Assembly (NCBI GenBank): GCA_947311845.1
Contig: CAMZMU010000089.1
Coordinates: 27,383,769 to 27,447,768, forward strand
Source of the DNA: Poa pratensis
Lineage: Eukaryota; Streptophyta; Magnoliopsida; Poales; Poaceae
DNA length: 64,000 bases
Direction: 5' to 3'
This document shows positions 1 to 10,098 of this stretch, one piece after another; the stretch's first letter is position 1; the number at the start of each line of letters is the position of its first letter. Made by a program: the position numbers and the translations under genes. The notes under the pieces are model-generated. The model was not told the DNA's origin. It was given only the letters and a program-made list of their open reading frames with translations, and did no database searches.

Positions 1-1012
1 TCCCAGATTCGAGCATTTCTGCCACTTGCCTTTCAATTTCCGTCTTCAATTCGGGTTTGTGTCTGTAGGCTCGCATGTTCACTGGCTGTGTGCCTGCCAT
101 GAGAGGAATGGTGCGATCGCAATCACGTCTCGGTGGCAATTCAGAAGGTGTGTAAAAAACCTTAGAGAATTCCTCGAGAAGTGCTTGAATCTGTTCAGGT
201 ACCAGTTCTTCTGCTTGAATTGTTTCTCCCAAGGAGTACAGATCAACAAGATTGGCTACTGAGTTATTGCGACACAGATTAGCTAGCTCAACAACAGATA
301 TGGTTGCACATTGATTTTGTTCAGACTTGTGTCCCTAAAGCAGAACTGAGGAATCATGTAACTTGATCTGAACTGTTTTCTGCACCCAATTGATGTCAGT
401 ATTATGTTGCTCAAGCCACTCCATACCCAAAATGATATCAAAGTGACCCAATGGTAAAATCTTCAGGTCAGTATGGAATGTGGCACCCTGAGAAGACCAT
501 TCACATTCAGGAATAAAACTCGCACACCTGTGCTGAGACCCATCTGCCACTTTCACCAAACAAGGTCTTGGAAGAGGTTTACTTTTCTGTAGCAAATCTG
601 CCAGATGTTTGTTGATAAAGGAAGTAGAACTTCCGGGATCAACCAATATGAGCACCTCATGATCAGTAACAAATGCTTGCAGTTGAATGACCCCCGAATT
701 CCCTTCTGCTACTCCATTCAAAGCATGAAGCGATAACGAACATATGAGTTCACTTGGTTCAGTTGCGTTTGTGTCCCCTTCAGTCCCAGTGACTTCTTCC
801 TGCGTGAAAAGAGCCATCAGTTCGTCAACAACATGCATTTGAACTGTTGGAGGACAAATGTGGTCATGTCCCCAACGTTCTCCACACGTGAAACATAATC
901 CCTTTGCTCTTCTATAATTTTTCAGCGCTGTCAATTTCTCGGCTGAGCCGATGCGAGCTGCTTCTATTCCTCTATTATCTACAGCACGAGTCACTGGAGT
1001 AGTTGGGACCAC
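1..1012 (-). pseudogene. Ty3/gypsy pol fragment: zinc knuckle, retropepsin, start of reverse transcriptase (cut by window edge)
   Basis: This is the continuation of a minus-strand gypsy polyprotein. Reading down from 1012, a CCHC zinc knuckle (CFTCGERWGHDHIC) is followed by an aspartic protease core around the motif LVDPGSSTSFI, in which the catalytic Asp is kept in a slightly unusual DPGS context, and later by the ILGMEWL element typical of plant retropepsins. A stop codon just below 335 interrupts the frame. Below it the reading continues to the window edge with the N-terminal edge of reverse transcriptase (LPPRRDCD and ELKTEIERQVAEML). The element would process Gag-Pol and copy its RNA in cytoplasmic particles. 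The stop, and the broken gag next to it, make this copy defective. The rest of pol lies to the left of the window. Confidence 0.85.
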
Positions 1013-2080
1013 ATCACTTGGCTGTATTGTGTTTCTTTTGGGGTACTTGATGTATCGTTGTTGTTCATAATGCCTTGGCGGTGAATACTTTCACCTTCTA
1101 CCACTTCTTCTTGCAAGAGAGCTAACGAACAGGCAGTGTCCAGATCGGCTGGCCGTTGAACCATGATCACTGCTCTGTCTTTGCGCAAACCCTCGATGAA
1201 ACGTGTCAAAAAATAATAAGGATGAGTATCGTCTGAATATGAAACTAGATGATTAACAAGTATATCAAATCTCTCAATGTAATCAGCTACGGTGGAAGTT
1301 TGTTTGATGGTGTAAAACTGCCTGATCAACATTTGGTGCCTATCGCGACCAAAGCGAGTGGATAGCAAAGCTGTAAACGGCACCCACTCGAGATTTGCTA
1401 GTTTTTTCTAGACCGACTGCAGCCAAATGCCAGCCGCCCCCCCCCCCCCCCCCCGAGAAATGTAATATAGCCATCGAAACCCAATACGACTCGTGGATCG
1501 CGAACATGAGGAAGTACTGTTCGGCCATCGTTCTCCACAGGTTCAGACTATCACCGGAAAAGGGGGAAACGGCATGGTAGGAGCATTATTCCCTAGCCCA
1601 GTGATAATCTGATTTGCGATGGCATGAGACTCTCCAGGACGAACAACCATAGGAGTCTGGAAGGACAACATACCCGTGACCGGAGGTGACGACGGTGAAG
1701 TTGTGTTCACCGCCGTCAAGCCCCCGGAGTCGATGTTGTCGCGGTGGTCATCTGACCCGTGGATCGCCTCGTTGTTGACGAGAGGCTTGGGTGCCAAGAT
1801 GAGCTGGTGCCGATCCACCATCGGTGCGCGGCGCAGCAGATTGCGCGCGCTGGAGCTCCGCCACCGCGGTCTGGAGTTCGGCGAATCGAGACTCCAGGTC
1901 GGGCTTCCAGTCGTGGAGATCTCGGATCTGCGTGGATTGCGCCGTGATCTGCTTGACCAGACCCTCCTGGTTCTCCATCAGCCGCGTGGTATTCGCGACT
2001 GCCGCGTCGGTGCGAGTGATGAGATTCGCCTGCATCTTGGCGAGGTAGTCGCGAAGAGCCGGATCCATGGCTTCGCGCAT
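991..2080 (-). pseudogene. Ty3/gypsy gag, frameshifted
   Basis: The gag of the same minus-strand element is spread over several frames. The N-terminus starts near 2080 (MREAMDPALRDYLAKMQ) and is predicted to be helical or coiled coil (LMENQEGLVKQITAQ). The capsid-like Retrotrans_gag region lies at 991-1383, with the motif pattern VADYIERFDILVNHL followed by YFLTRFIEGLR. Between them sits a run of 18 C residues at 1437-1454 where the frame is lost, and at least two other frame changes are needed to read through. Position and order (gag right, protease and RT left) fix the orientation. The copy is not functional as read, although the homopolymer frameshift could be a sequencing artefact. Confidence 0.8.
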
Positions 2081-2141
2081 GCGCCATCTGTTCTCGGTGG
2101 TCTTCCTCGTCTCCAGAGCGAGAGGTGGAGTGGATCGAGGT

Positions 2142-2155
2142 GGTCTCTTATACCA
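2142..2155 (-). other. Primer binding site (initiator tRNA-Met type)
   Basis: On the minus strand the bases read TGGTATAAGAGACC, close to the tRNA-iMet-complementary TGGTATCAGAGC used by many plant LTR retrotransposons. It lies between gag and the presumed LTR end, two bases inside the LTR terminus. Confidence 0.65.
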
Positions 2156-2157
2156 GA

Positions 2158-2310
2158 TGTTAGGTAACGACTACTGATACTTCACGATTCACTCTCCGAG
2201 TATGAGTCTTGGTCTTACAAGGAATGGTAGTTTGGCTACACTATTACAGACAGAGATGTCTCTGCCGCCGCCACCGTAGTCGTGATCCTGAGGATGCCTC
2301 TTCCTGAGGT
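2158..2310 (-). repeat. LTR remnant of the left-edge gypsy element
   Basis: The plus strand reads TGTTAGG immediately outside the primer binding site, which is the complement of an LTR ending in CCTAACA. The other end could not be found. Within about 160 bp the sequence changes into a peroxidase-promoter-like segment, so the LTR is probably truncated here. The right boundary is uncertain. Confidence 0.45.
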
Positions 2311-2317
2311 AGGTGAA

Positions 2318-2363
2318 ACCCAGGTTTCGCAGATGATCGAACAACACAAGGCGCTACACTACT
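2318..2363 (+). pseudogene. Relic of a peroxidase 5' leader
   Basis: These 46 bases match the segment just downstream of the TATA box of the peroxidase gene at 12635-12680 at 42 of 46 positions. The shared part includes the block ACACAAGGCGCTACACTACT. No coding exon follows. It is a third trace of the local peroxidase family, left beside the gypsy LTR and running directly into unrelated repeats. Confidence 0.65.
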
Positions 2364-2590
2364 TTGTACTTTCTGTTCTATGTACTTTTGTACTCCATTT
2401 TCTGTATAGTTATACTTTCCTGTGACTGTGTACTTTCTATTTCGTTTTCTATGGAGTTTTGTACTCACTGTCCTGTGTAGTTGTACACCCTGTAATTTGT
2501 ACTCTATTTTTCTGTGTAGTTTGTACTCCCTGTTTTGTTTAGTTTGTACAGTGTCCTTTGTATAACCAATAACTCATATTTTGTACTTAC
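2354..2590 (+). repeat. Degenerate tandem TTGTAC-type repeats
   Basis: About eight imperfect units of roughly 16-31 bp each end in TTGTAC or a close variant, often preceded by CTGTGTAGT or CTGTATAGT. Related units recur at about 2808-2850. No ORF or known terminal inverted repeat was recognised. It could be the subterminal part of an uncharacterised DNA transposon. Confidence 0.55.
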
Positions 2591-3302
2591 TTAATATTCA
2601 TGCATGTACAACTACGAGGCGCAGCCGAGATGAATCGCTGTAGGCGCCTAGATCTTTGCGAAGTAGAGCCATCGAGACGAAACCGAGCCGTATCACGCAG
2701 AACGACCAATTCGCGCAACGACAAATACGCGCAACGACCAATGTACCCTTTCGAAATATTATTAAAATTTATCGAGACGAAGCAGAGCCGTAATCCATAC
2801 ACTGCTGTGTATTTGTACTCTCTATTTTGTATAGTTTTAGTCTGTACATCGTCTTTTACGCTGTAACCTCAATTTCGAATAGTTTGTACATTTCAGTTCT
2901 CCGTCCGTACTGTACCAGGTTGTGTACGCCTCCATTCGGATCGATCCATTCTGAACGATCAGCTTTGTACATCACGGAGGCCAGCTCCTATACGTGCGCG
3001 CGCGGAGGCCAGCTCCTGTACGTCCGCTCGCTGGGCTAGTGCGCAGGAGAGCTCCTGTACGGGTCACGTAGCGTGCTGCCTACGGTGCCATATCAAATTT
3101 GTTTTTGTCCACTTGACCAGGTCCACGCTCTGGCAGACCAACACGTGGCGCGCTGGTAATACTCTGCTTAGAGTTGATGGGCCTGGCTTAGAGCCATGAC
3201 GAAAAGGCTGAAGCAGTAGTAGAGTTTGGACATTTATAATGTTCCTTGAGATCATAGCCAGAAAATCGTCCTCGGTCAAAATATTTCTTGTGTTGCAGGA
3301 AC
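2591..3302. other. Unassigned CpG-rich and mixed sequence with a 20-bp direct repeat
   Basis: No gene was recognised. The stretch holds paired motifs such as CGAGACGAA near 2670 and 2773. It also holds three copies of a near-20-bp repeat (GGAGGCCAGCTCCTGTACGT type) at 2976-2995, 3004-3023 and, shortened, 3045-3062. The block between 2591 and 2870 is flanked by the TTGTAC repeats and may belong to the same transposon. Confidence 0.4.
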
Positions 3303-3569
3303 TATACCTGGCCATGCCTCGGGCCGGGCCGGGCCGGGCTTCGGGCCGGGCCGAGAAAAGCCCGACACAGAAAACTCAGGCCCGAGCCTGGCCCGGCTAA
3401 AAAGCCCGAAAGCCCGGCGGGCCGTCGGGCCGCGGGCCGGGCTTCTTCCTGAAACAGCGCAAACCCAAAGCCCAGGCCCGGCCCGTCGCAGCCGTCGGGC
3501 CTAAATTTGAGGCCCAAGCCCGAGATTTTCGGGTCGAGCCTCGGGCCGGGCTGTCCATGCCCAGGTATA
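3303..3569. mobile_element. hAT-like MITE built of GGGCC/GGCCC repeats
   Basis: The 267-bp element starts TATACCTGGCCATG and ends with the inverted complement CATGCCCAGGTATA. It is flanked by 8-bp direct repeats GCAGGAAC (3295-3302) and GCAGAAAC (3570-3577), which agree at seven of eight bases. An 8-bp duplication is the hallmark of hAT insertions. The interior is almost entirely inverted GGGCCGGGC-type repeats, so the element can fold into a long hairpin. It has no coding capacity; the apparent frames across it are by-products of the repeats. Confidence 0.85.
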
Positions 3570-3841
3570 GCAGAAACTGACAAGTAAAGAGGTGAATGGT
3601 AGCATCAGTCGATTCGACAACTTGTACATTTTGTTATGTTGAAAACCCGTAATGCCGTCTCGTGCCACGTCGGTACATTTGCGTCGTGCCCTTGTAGAAG
3701 TGTTCGCTCAAATCTCATGTCTGACTTGAGTCGTTAGACTCGGCAATATTGTCGTGTGTTTGCCGGTTCCTAGCTTCTTGAAGATGTTCTCTCGGGGGTG
3801 TTGTCCTATTTTGTTGGTCGATTTTGGTCATGGGTTACATT

Positions 3842-4123
3842 CAGGGTTCCAGTTACCAGCCGAAATACCGCGGTAACCGGCCAGTAACCGGATTTACCGG
3901 ACACCCCTCGGTAATTGTGTATACCGGGAGAAAAATCCTGGAATATTCAAATTTGGACCAAATTTGTGCTCCCAAAATTTAAATTTGATTTTTTCGACGT
4001 TTTATGTTTAAATCCTAAATTCTTGCTGGAATTTTGGGCCGGTATTTTCCGGTAACCCCGGTAACCACTGTTACCGAAAATACCGGGCCCCTCCGGGATT
4101 TTTTTTGAACAACCAAAACCTTG
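3842..4123. mobile_element. hAT-like MITE with GGTAACC/TACCGG subterminal repeats
   Basis: The 282-bp non-coding element is bounded by CAGGGTTCC on the left and, in inverted form, CAAGGTTTT on the right. It is flanked by identical 8-bp direct repeats GTTACATT (3834-3841 and 4124-4131). Both ends are rich in repeated GGTAACC and TACCGG motifs, as expected for subterminal transposase-binding repeats of hAT elements. The middle is AT-rich. Confidence 0.8.
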
Positions 4124-4734
4124 GTTACATTTGAGTGATAGGTGAAAAAGACTGACCTGGGGTTTTTTTGCTTTGTTTTTATATCCCTCCACGTTCGACC
4201 TTGATGATTCATATTTTAAAATAAAACATAGTTTTGTGCATCCCAAGATTTATGTTTTAAAAACAAAAGTAGATGTCATGTTATCCATCTAATCTCCCTA
4301 GAACCACGAAATTCATGGGTGTTCAACAATATACTAGGCAGCAAATGTTGGTGGAATGCCTCGCTAACCTTGTTGCGGAGGAATTCAAACTCCGGGAACG
4401 TGTAGGAGTAGGAGTTAACACCCATTGTAGGAGAGAGTAGTCTAGTTTCTTTTTCAGTGTAGGCAAGGGCGGAGGCAGGATTAAAACTCAACGGGCCCAA
4501 ACATGGTAATCCTCAAGAGAGCGCTCCTATATTTACATATCTTGGTGCACTGCATTGTTTTAAGATGCCGGTCTATTTCAATGAAACATGTAGAATGTCA
4601 AAATACGGTAAAATCATGTAAATGTTTTTTATGTGGTGTATTTCTGATTTTCATTCACGAAATGGGCTAATAAGTGCAATAAATGCGCAACTGTGGGATA
4701 AAAAATAGAATTCACCTCATAAAGTTATAAGGCA
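4124..4734. other. Intergenic, nothing recognised
   Basis: AT-rich sequence without a supported gene. A short piece around 4460-4500 (GGGCGGAGGCAGG) resembles the edge of degraded transposons, but no termini were found. Confidence 0.3.
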
Positions 4735-4971
4735 CTCCCTCCGTTCCAAATTATAAAATGTTTTAGCAATTTCAATATAGACTAAATATGTACTGAAATG
4801 AGTGAGTATGCAAACTAAAACACATCTAGGTTTTTAGAAAAAGATTATATATTAATATCACGGAGATACCAATTACACCCAGTCTATACAATAACACAAT
4901 ACCATAAAATGCATCTAGCTACATCCGAATCAGTTAAGAGATAAGAAATCTTATATTTGGAATGGAGGTAG
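4735..4971. mobile_element. Stowaway MITE
   Basis: The left end CTCCCTCCGTTCCAAATTAT pairs with the right end, which reads CTACCTCCATTCCAAATAT on the opposite strand. TA follows the right end; the left flank is CA, probably a mutated TA. These are the termini of grass Stowaway (Tc1/mariner) elements. The 237-bp body is non-coding. Confidence 0.85.
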
Positions 4972-5332
4972 TACTGGTAGATCTCACTCCAAATGAGTGA
5001 CGAGTGTAGTAACAACGGCAGACTACAATTCGTATCTTCTACAGTTGCATTCACGTCAATAAATGATGTGATGCAATCTTGCTGTACAAGATCTCCCGTT
5101 TGGCCAAGCAGAGATTAATTCGAAATATGCGCGAAATTATTTATACCACGACAGGGCACGTGATTATTACACAATTAATCTCTTTCATAGTTTCGAGTTT
5201 CGAACTACCGGTTCTGCCCACAAGGCTCAAAGCTGCGTGCACGATATTCTACGGAAGCGATACAATTAATTCCGATATTTGGGGATCATCGAATAACACC
5301 AGGCACTACACTTCTTAGTTCTTTTGATCGTC

Positions 5333-5918
5333 ATGGCTGATCGTAGCATAATGCACTGCCTGCTCGCCGTCTCTCTCGTCTTCTTCGTTGCCCACGCGCA
5401 GCTCTCGACGACCTTCTACTCCACCTCCTGCCCCAGCGTGGAGACTACGGTGTGGGAGGTGATGAAGCAGGCCGTGACCAAGGAACGGCGGATCGGGGCG
5501 TCGCTTCTGAGGCTCTTCTTCCACGACTGCTTTGTCCAGGTGAGATGAGTCGCGTTCCAGTAGTGTAGGCAAATTCACAGTCCACATGATAGACAGACGG
5601 CTCGATTCTTCTGGACGTCGACGGAGGCGAGAAGTCCGCCGGCCCGAACGCAAACTCCGTGCACCCATGGACGTCCAGACCCCGGCGGTGTTCGATGGCG
5701 CCTACTACGACAACCTGATTGCGCGGCGCGGCCTGTTCCACTCTGACCGAGAGCTCTTCAAGGGAGGGTCGCAGGACGCGCTAGTGAAGCTCTACAGTGG
5801 CAACCCAGCGCTCTTCCGGATCGAGTTCGTGGCGGCCATGATAAAGATGGGCGATATAAACCCGCTCACTGGCACCGCCGGTGAGATCAGGGCGAACTGC
5901 CGAGTGGTCAACAGCTAG
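5333..5918 (+). pseudogene. Class III peroxidase pseudogene (exon 1, part of exon 2, last exon)
   Basis: Secretory plant peroxidases oxidise phenolics with H2O2 in the cell wall. Exon 1 (5333-5539, 69 codons) is intact: start ATG, hydrophobic signal peptide of about 22 residues, mature start QLSTTFY, and the distal histidine motif RLFFHDC. It ends at a GT donor. Exon 2 is reduced to about 65 bp from 5596 and has lost its first six bases relative to the copy at 31815. It then jumps at about 5661 straight into the last exon (DVQTPAVFDGAYYDNL, ending ANCRVVNS and TAG at 5916-5918). The middle of the protein, including the proximal-histidine region, is deleted and the join is out of frame. The nearest start upstream of the true ATG is a TTG in the same frame and was not used. 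Confidence 0.9.
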
Positions 5919-6380
5919 ACAGCTGGTCCAGAATTCAAGATGGTGGAGCGAGATGGCTCAACCTTTTCATGTAGTCGAATAAGTAGTGATCAGGCCCCGC
6001 ATGAAAGCTGCAGAGCCACAAGCACAACCGGTCACAAATGTAAAAAATAAGATGCTATAAATTTTGTGATTTTGCAATGTTGCATCTGCCTCGGGGGAAA
6101 CCTGTCCTAAAGTAAGTACTCCTGCAAGGGAACATCATTTTAATTAGGACTCTACTAGTTTACACTGGACATATGTTGACACGAGCACCTGCAAGCAACG
6201 TCCATTCCACTGCTACCTACTGGTTTCGTCAGATGCTTGCAGAGGTAGTCCTTAGGTCAGCCACATTGTGTTAGATGAACGATACCACCACACGCTGGCA
6301 GTTCTCCTTTTGTTATTAAACAACAACCAAAAACACGATGTGCAGATGTCGAGGGACGAAAGCATGGTGAAACATGAATT
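5919..6380. other. Intergenic between convergent peroxidase relic and SET gene
   Basis: No ORF, repeat terminus or RNA gene was recognised. It probably contains the 3' flanks of the two convergent genes. Confidence 0.4.
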
Positions 6381-8796
6381 CTAATCTCCAGATAAGCACC
6401 GGAGGCAACGGCACTGGAAGCCAAAGCCTTCAACCAAAATCTTCTGTCGGGCATTGACATCCATGCTTACATCAATGTAGCAAATGCGCATCTCTTCACC
6501 TGACAGATATAACAGAAGAGTATGAAGATATTGGTAGTCATCTCAACACTTCTTTTGCTTTTCACTGTTTTTCTTTTCTTTTTATTGTCAAGGACAATGG
6601 CTAAATATGTTTTGCTAAACTCATCTATACCTTCGTCAATATCACGAAGGGTCTTCAATTTAGCATCTGCATTCTCCAACCAAACTATGTGAGTATTTGG
6701 ATCTGCAAGTCAACATGAAAGAATGTGAATATTTGGATGTGAATTTGAAAAGAAAAAGATAAATGATATTCAAGAAGTATAAATTTTGCAACATCTTTTT
6801 AAAATATCAATGCACCCAACGATGTCAAAGAAAACTTAATACATTTCAGCACCGAGAAAATAAATATAAGAAACAAATTCATTATGAATATAAGGTGGAG
6901 TTGCCGAGTACTGAAATAATATTGAAAAATCAGATAGTACAATCAACATTTACTGTACATATGAAATCTCACAATCAAATGCAGCGACCAAATCCTTGCT
7001 TCCAAAGAAGAAACTGTGCAAGCATTACACATTGCTCTGTTTTGTTCCGTCCAAAGGAATATGTGATGCCATACCACAGGCATGATAGTAGAACAAGGGG
7101 AGACTATACACAGCATTGCCAACTAATGAACATGCGAAGAGCCATACCACAGTCATGATTGTAGAACGAGGGGAGCATATACACAGCATTGCCAACTGAT
7201 GCATCACATGTTACTGAGGCTATCGCTGAGGATAGAAGATCCTCGTATGAACTTGCAACCAATTCAATACGGAATGCATTTACACGTATTCTTGCAAGTA
7301 CGTTGATGTACCATTCTTTGGTGAAAACTAATATTGTCAAAGAAAATTAACTGAAAAGGAGGCTGTTAAAGTTTATGTATGTTGGCAACATGGCATTCAG
7401 CATTTGGTCAATATAGCTAAGCTAAGAGAGAAGAACTCCAGGAAAACCGGATGACAGATGGGACTGAAATAAGGTATAAAGGATACAAGCAGTGAGCTCT
7501 TCCTGAAACCCTGCCTCCCTAAAAGTGGAATCCAACAATTCGAACTCCTCCTCCATCTACGATATTCCAATTGTCCGTATAAGCACCCAACCATATAACA
7601 TCATAGAGCAAGAAAAAAGTGAATGCCATATGACTTTGTTCTGAAATGATAACAGTTACAGAAGCAAGGATGGTCTACATGAAGGGTAAGAACAACTAAA
7701 CTCTGTTCACGAGAGAGAAAAAACTCAACCCTTTACCTCAGTAATTATTCCCTGATGCAAACGGGCTGGCTGAAGAATGTCAAGACAGTCTGCAGCAACA
7801 GCTCCTGACATAACCATGCAAGCTAACCGCTTGACCATGTATGGGTACTTCAGACCACGCGAACTTCAGAGCAAACAAGAACGCAGAATGCTAAATCTTA
7901 AAATTGCATGTATAGCGAAATGTCATTGCCGTAACAATAACAAAACAAATGTAGAGGAAGTCAGGAGGTGCACATCTACATCAAGATGAGATGTGGGAAT
8001 ATCTACATACCTGCAGTGGTCGTCTAACAAAGACCAATCCACCTTCTTTTCAATGCCATGGAATCCCTAAACAGGAAGAAACCGCACATCTTGTTAGCTG
8101 CTTGAATGAGAGAACTGCGCACCTTCTAAAAAAAGGAGAATCAGAAATGGTGTACAATGAACTTAAGCGTGCCATGAAAAATCGTGAACTCCTAAAGAAT
8201 TGTAGGAAGATTTCTATGCTCACACTAGTACAAGGTATAGCCTACACTATCTTCACTGAAACTGCACAAATGGCTAGGACTACCACCCAACACACCTACT
8301 GAATCTTGATGCTTGAGCACTGGTACACTCAAAAGATAGCAGGAAGCGACACAAGCACGGAAGCACCTAGCTAGGAGTAATCACAAACGAGATCTGTGCA
8401 CAGCATATTCTCACCTCAGAATGTTCTCGGCACGCGTCGCTGCAGAAGTAGCAGCCCCCGCTGGAGTGGCCGCCCTTGCCCGCCTTCCTCCTGAGGCAGC
8501 TGTAGCACACCTAAGACCAGTCCGAACTAGTTTATCAAATTCGGAGCGAATATCCCTTGTCTAGGGGGGGGAAGGTGGTGGCCAGAAGCAAGTGGGGGAG
8601 TGGCGCTCACCTCGTGGAGGAGTGAGCGGGACGGATGGGAGAGGAGGGGCTGCGCGGAGTGGAGGACCTCGCCGGCGGCGATGGGGCGGGTAGCGAAGAC
8701 TCCGCGGCCGGCCGATTCCGTCATGCCTACGCGGATCGGCAGTGGGCCGTTGGCGGCGGCGGCCGCGGTGGCGAGGAGGCGCCGGAGGAGGGACAT
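6381..8796 (-). CDS. SET-domain protein, ATXR4/SDG38-like putative lysine methyltransferase, eight exons
   Basis: An uninterrupted 301-codon gene can be assembled from exons 8796-8611, 8510-8415, 8066-8011, 7863-7737, 7556-7487, 7327-7148, 6702-6631 and 6499-6381. All seven introns have GT/AG ends and the phases agree. The protein begins MSLLRRLLATAAAAA, a possible organelle-targeting start. It then shows a split SET domain: GRGVFATR near residue 30; a MYND-like cysteine cluster (C64, C67, C82, C85, C89, H92, C112); NHDC at 235-238 followed by DPNTH; and EEMRICYID at 264-272. A cysteine-rich tail (C292, C294, C297) ends the chain. Family knowledge: SET proteins transfer methyl groups from S-adenosylmethionine to lysines. 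Order and length match plant ATXR4-type proteins; the substrate cannot be read from sequence. A duplicated donor site in intron 6 is noted separately. Confidence 0.92.
7068..7196 (-). repeat. Tandem duplication of an exon end and splice donor in the SET gene
   Basis: Two 56-bp copies, 7141-7196 and 7068-7123, are spaced by 73 bp and differ at about six positions. The first is the end of exon 6, coding VGNAVYMLPSFYNHDC, plus the GT donor at 7147-7142. The second lies inside intron 6 with its own donor-like GTATGG at 7074-7069. Use of the second donor would lengthen the exon by 73 nt and shift the frame. Confidence 0.85.
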
Positions 8797-8936
8797 ATGG
8801 AATGGAGCAAGCGCAGAGAAGAAAGCTCAGCCGTTAGATCTTGTTGCATCTAAGAAACTGTTCTACGGCGTGACGATCAGTACTCCACTCTTTGCAACTT
8901 GCAAGGTAGCTGTTGGAATGCTACACCGATGAACTA

Positions 8937-9097
8937 CTCCCTCTGTTTTTTAATATAAGATGTTTTAGTTGTTCTACATATTGTCTACATGCATATCAAA
9001 ATGAGTAAATATACACACTAAAATGTGTTTACATACATTTGTATATATGTGCATGTGGACAAATGGTAAAACATCTTATATTAAAAAACGGAGGGAG
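8937..9097. mobile_element. Stowaway MITE
   Basis: A 161-bp element with near-perfect terminal inverted repeats (CTCCCTCTGTTTTTTAATAT and the inverted complement of the CGGAGGGAG end). It is flanked on both sides by TA, and the interior is AT-rich and non-coding. It lies about 140 bp upstream of the SET gene start, so it sits in or near the promoter. Confidence 0.93.
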
Positions 9098-10098
9098 TAC
9101 AAAGTTAAGGTCACCAATACTAAATTGGTTACTCAAATTCTATATTTGTGAAAACAGTTCAACCCCTCGAGGCAACATGAGATTTCAATTTCCTAAGCCA
9201 TAAGAATCAGTCAAGAAGGATGTTGAGTGAGTAGTTAGAGTGTTGGTGATCGATCTCATTTTGCAATTACTCACGGTCCAGCTAGATTATGCGGCAAAAG
9301 ACATTGTTGAAACTTGTGACATCATATGTGATCACACATAACATGATAATGTAGAATGAGCGAGATAGAAAGAAATACTTCAAGAATGAGCATGTGGAAA
9401 TACTTGGAGACCCGAATGAATTCAAGACCGTATTTGGGTGTCTCTTGAAGTCCATTAATATTGAGGCATTGAGAGGCCCAATGTCGTGTAGCGCTTTGCT
9501 TTACCTCGTTAAGGACGCGTATCAACTTGATGGACAATAGTTTCTTCATGTTTTCTTGACAACATTGATGAGATGGTTCAGTATGCAAAAATCAGAACTT
9601 ACCATTCCAATATTAAACGTCAAATCAGATTGCAAATTCTGGTCTATTGATATGGTCTCTAAGTAGTTGCTCCACTCTCCACCCACATACTCCCTCCGAT
9701 TCCTTGGCTAAGGTGCACACATTTTTCGAGATTTAAATTTGATCATGATTTTACCAATAAAATGTGGGTTGTGTGTCACAAAAATGATATCATTGAATTT
9801 TGTATTTGAAAAAAATATTATTGCCATTTTGTATGTGAGATGACTTGTATATTATTGGTCTAATATATTGGCAAAGTTAAATCTCACAAAGCCTGTCAAT
9901 GATGATAAAACTACTTATAATAAGTGCATATAGCAGGTTTAGAGTTTAGGATTCTTGATTATTCTAGGTAGATTAAAACGGTCCTAAACTGCAAACCCTT
10001 ATTTTCTGAAATGGTTGTGTTTGGCAGCAAACTATTTTTGAAGTGTTTCAAGACTACCGCAATTTCCTTTTTAATGTGTTTGTCTATGACTAAAAACT
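9098..10098. other. Intergenic, with a one-ended Stowaway-like fragment
   Basis: No supported gene. At about 9688-9725 the sequence TACTCCCTCCGATTCCTTGG resembles a Stowaway terminus, but no matching inverted end was found downstream, so it is at best a truncated element. The 88-codon minus-strand frame at 9322-9588 has no recognisable domain. Confidence 0.4.

Noticed and set aside
3302..3583. 93-codon minus-strand frame
   Set aside because: It coincides with the GGGCC hairpin MITE; the Gly/Pro/Arg peptide is a by-product of the repeat.
8600..8932. Plus-strand frames of 72-110 codons at the start of the SET gene
   Set aside because: They are shadows of the GC-rich first exon on the other strand; the minus-strand exons splice into a full SET protein.
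9688..9725. Complete Stowaway MITE
   Set aside because: Only one terminus was found; no inverted partner is visible within the next 500 bp.
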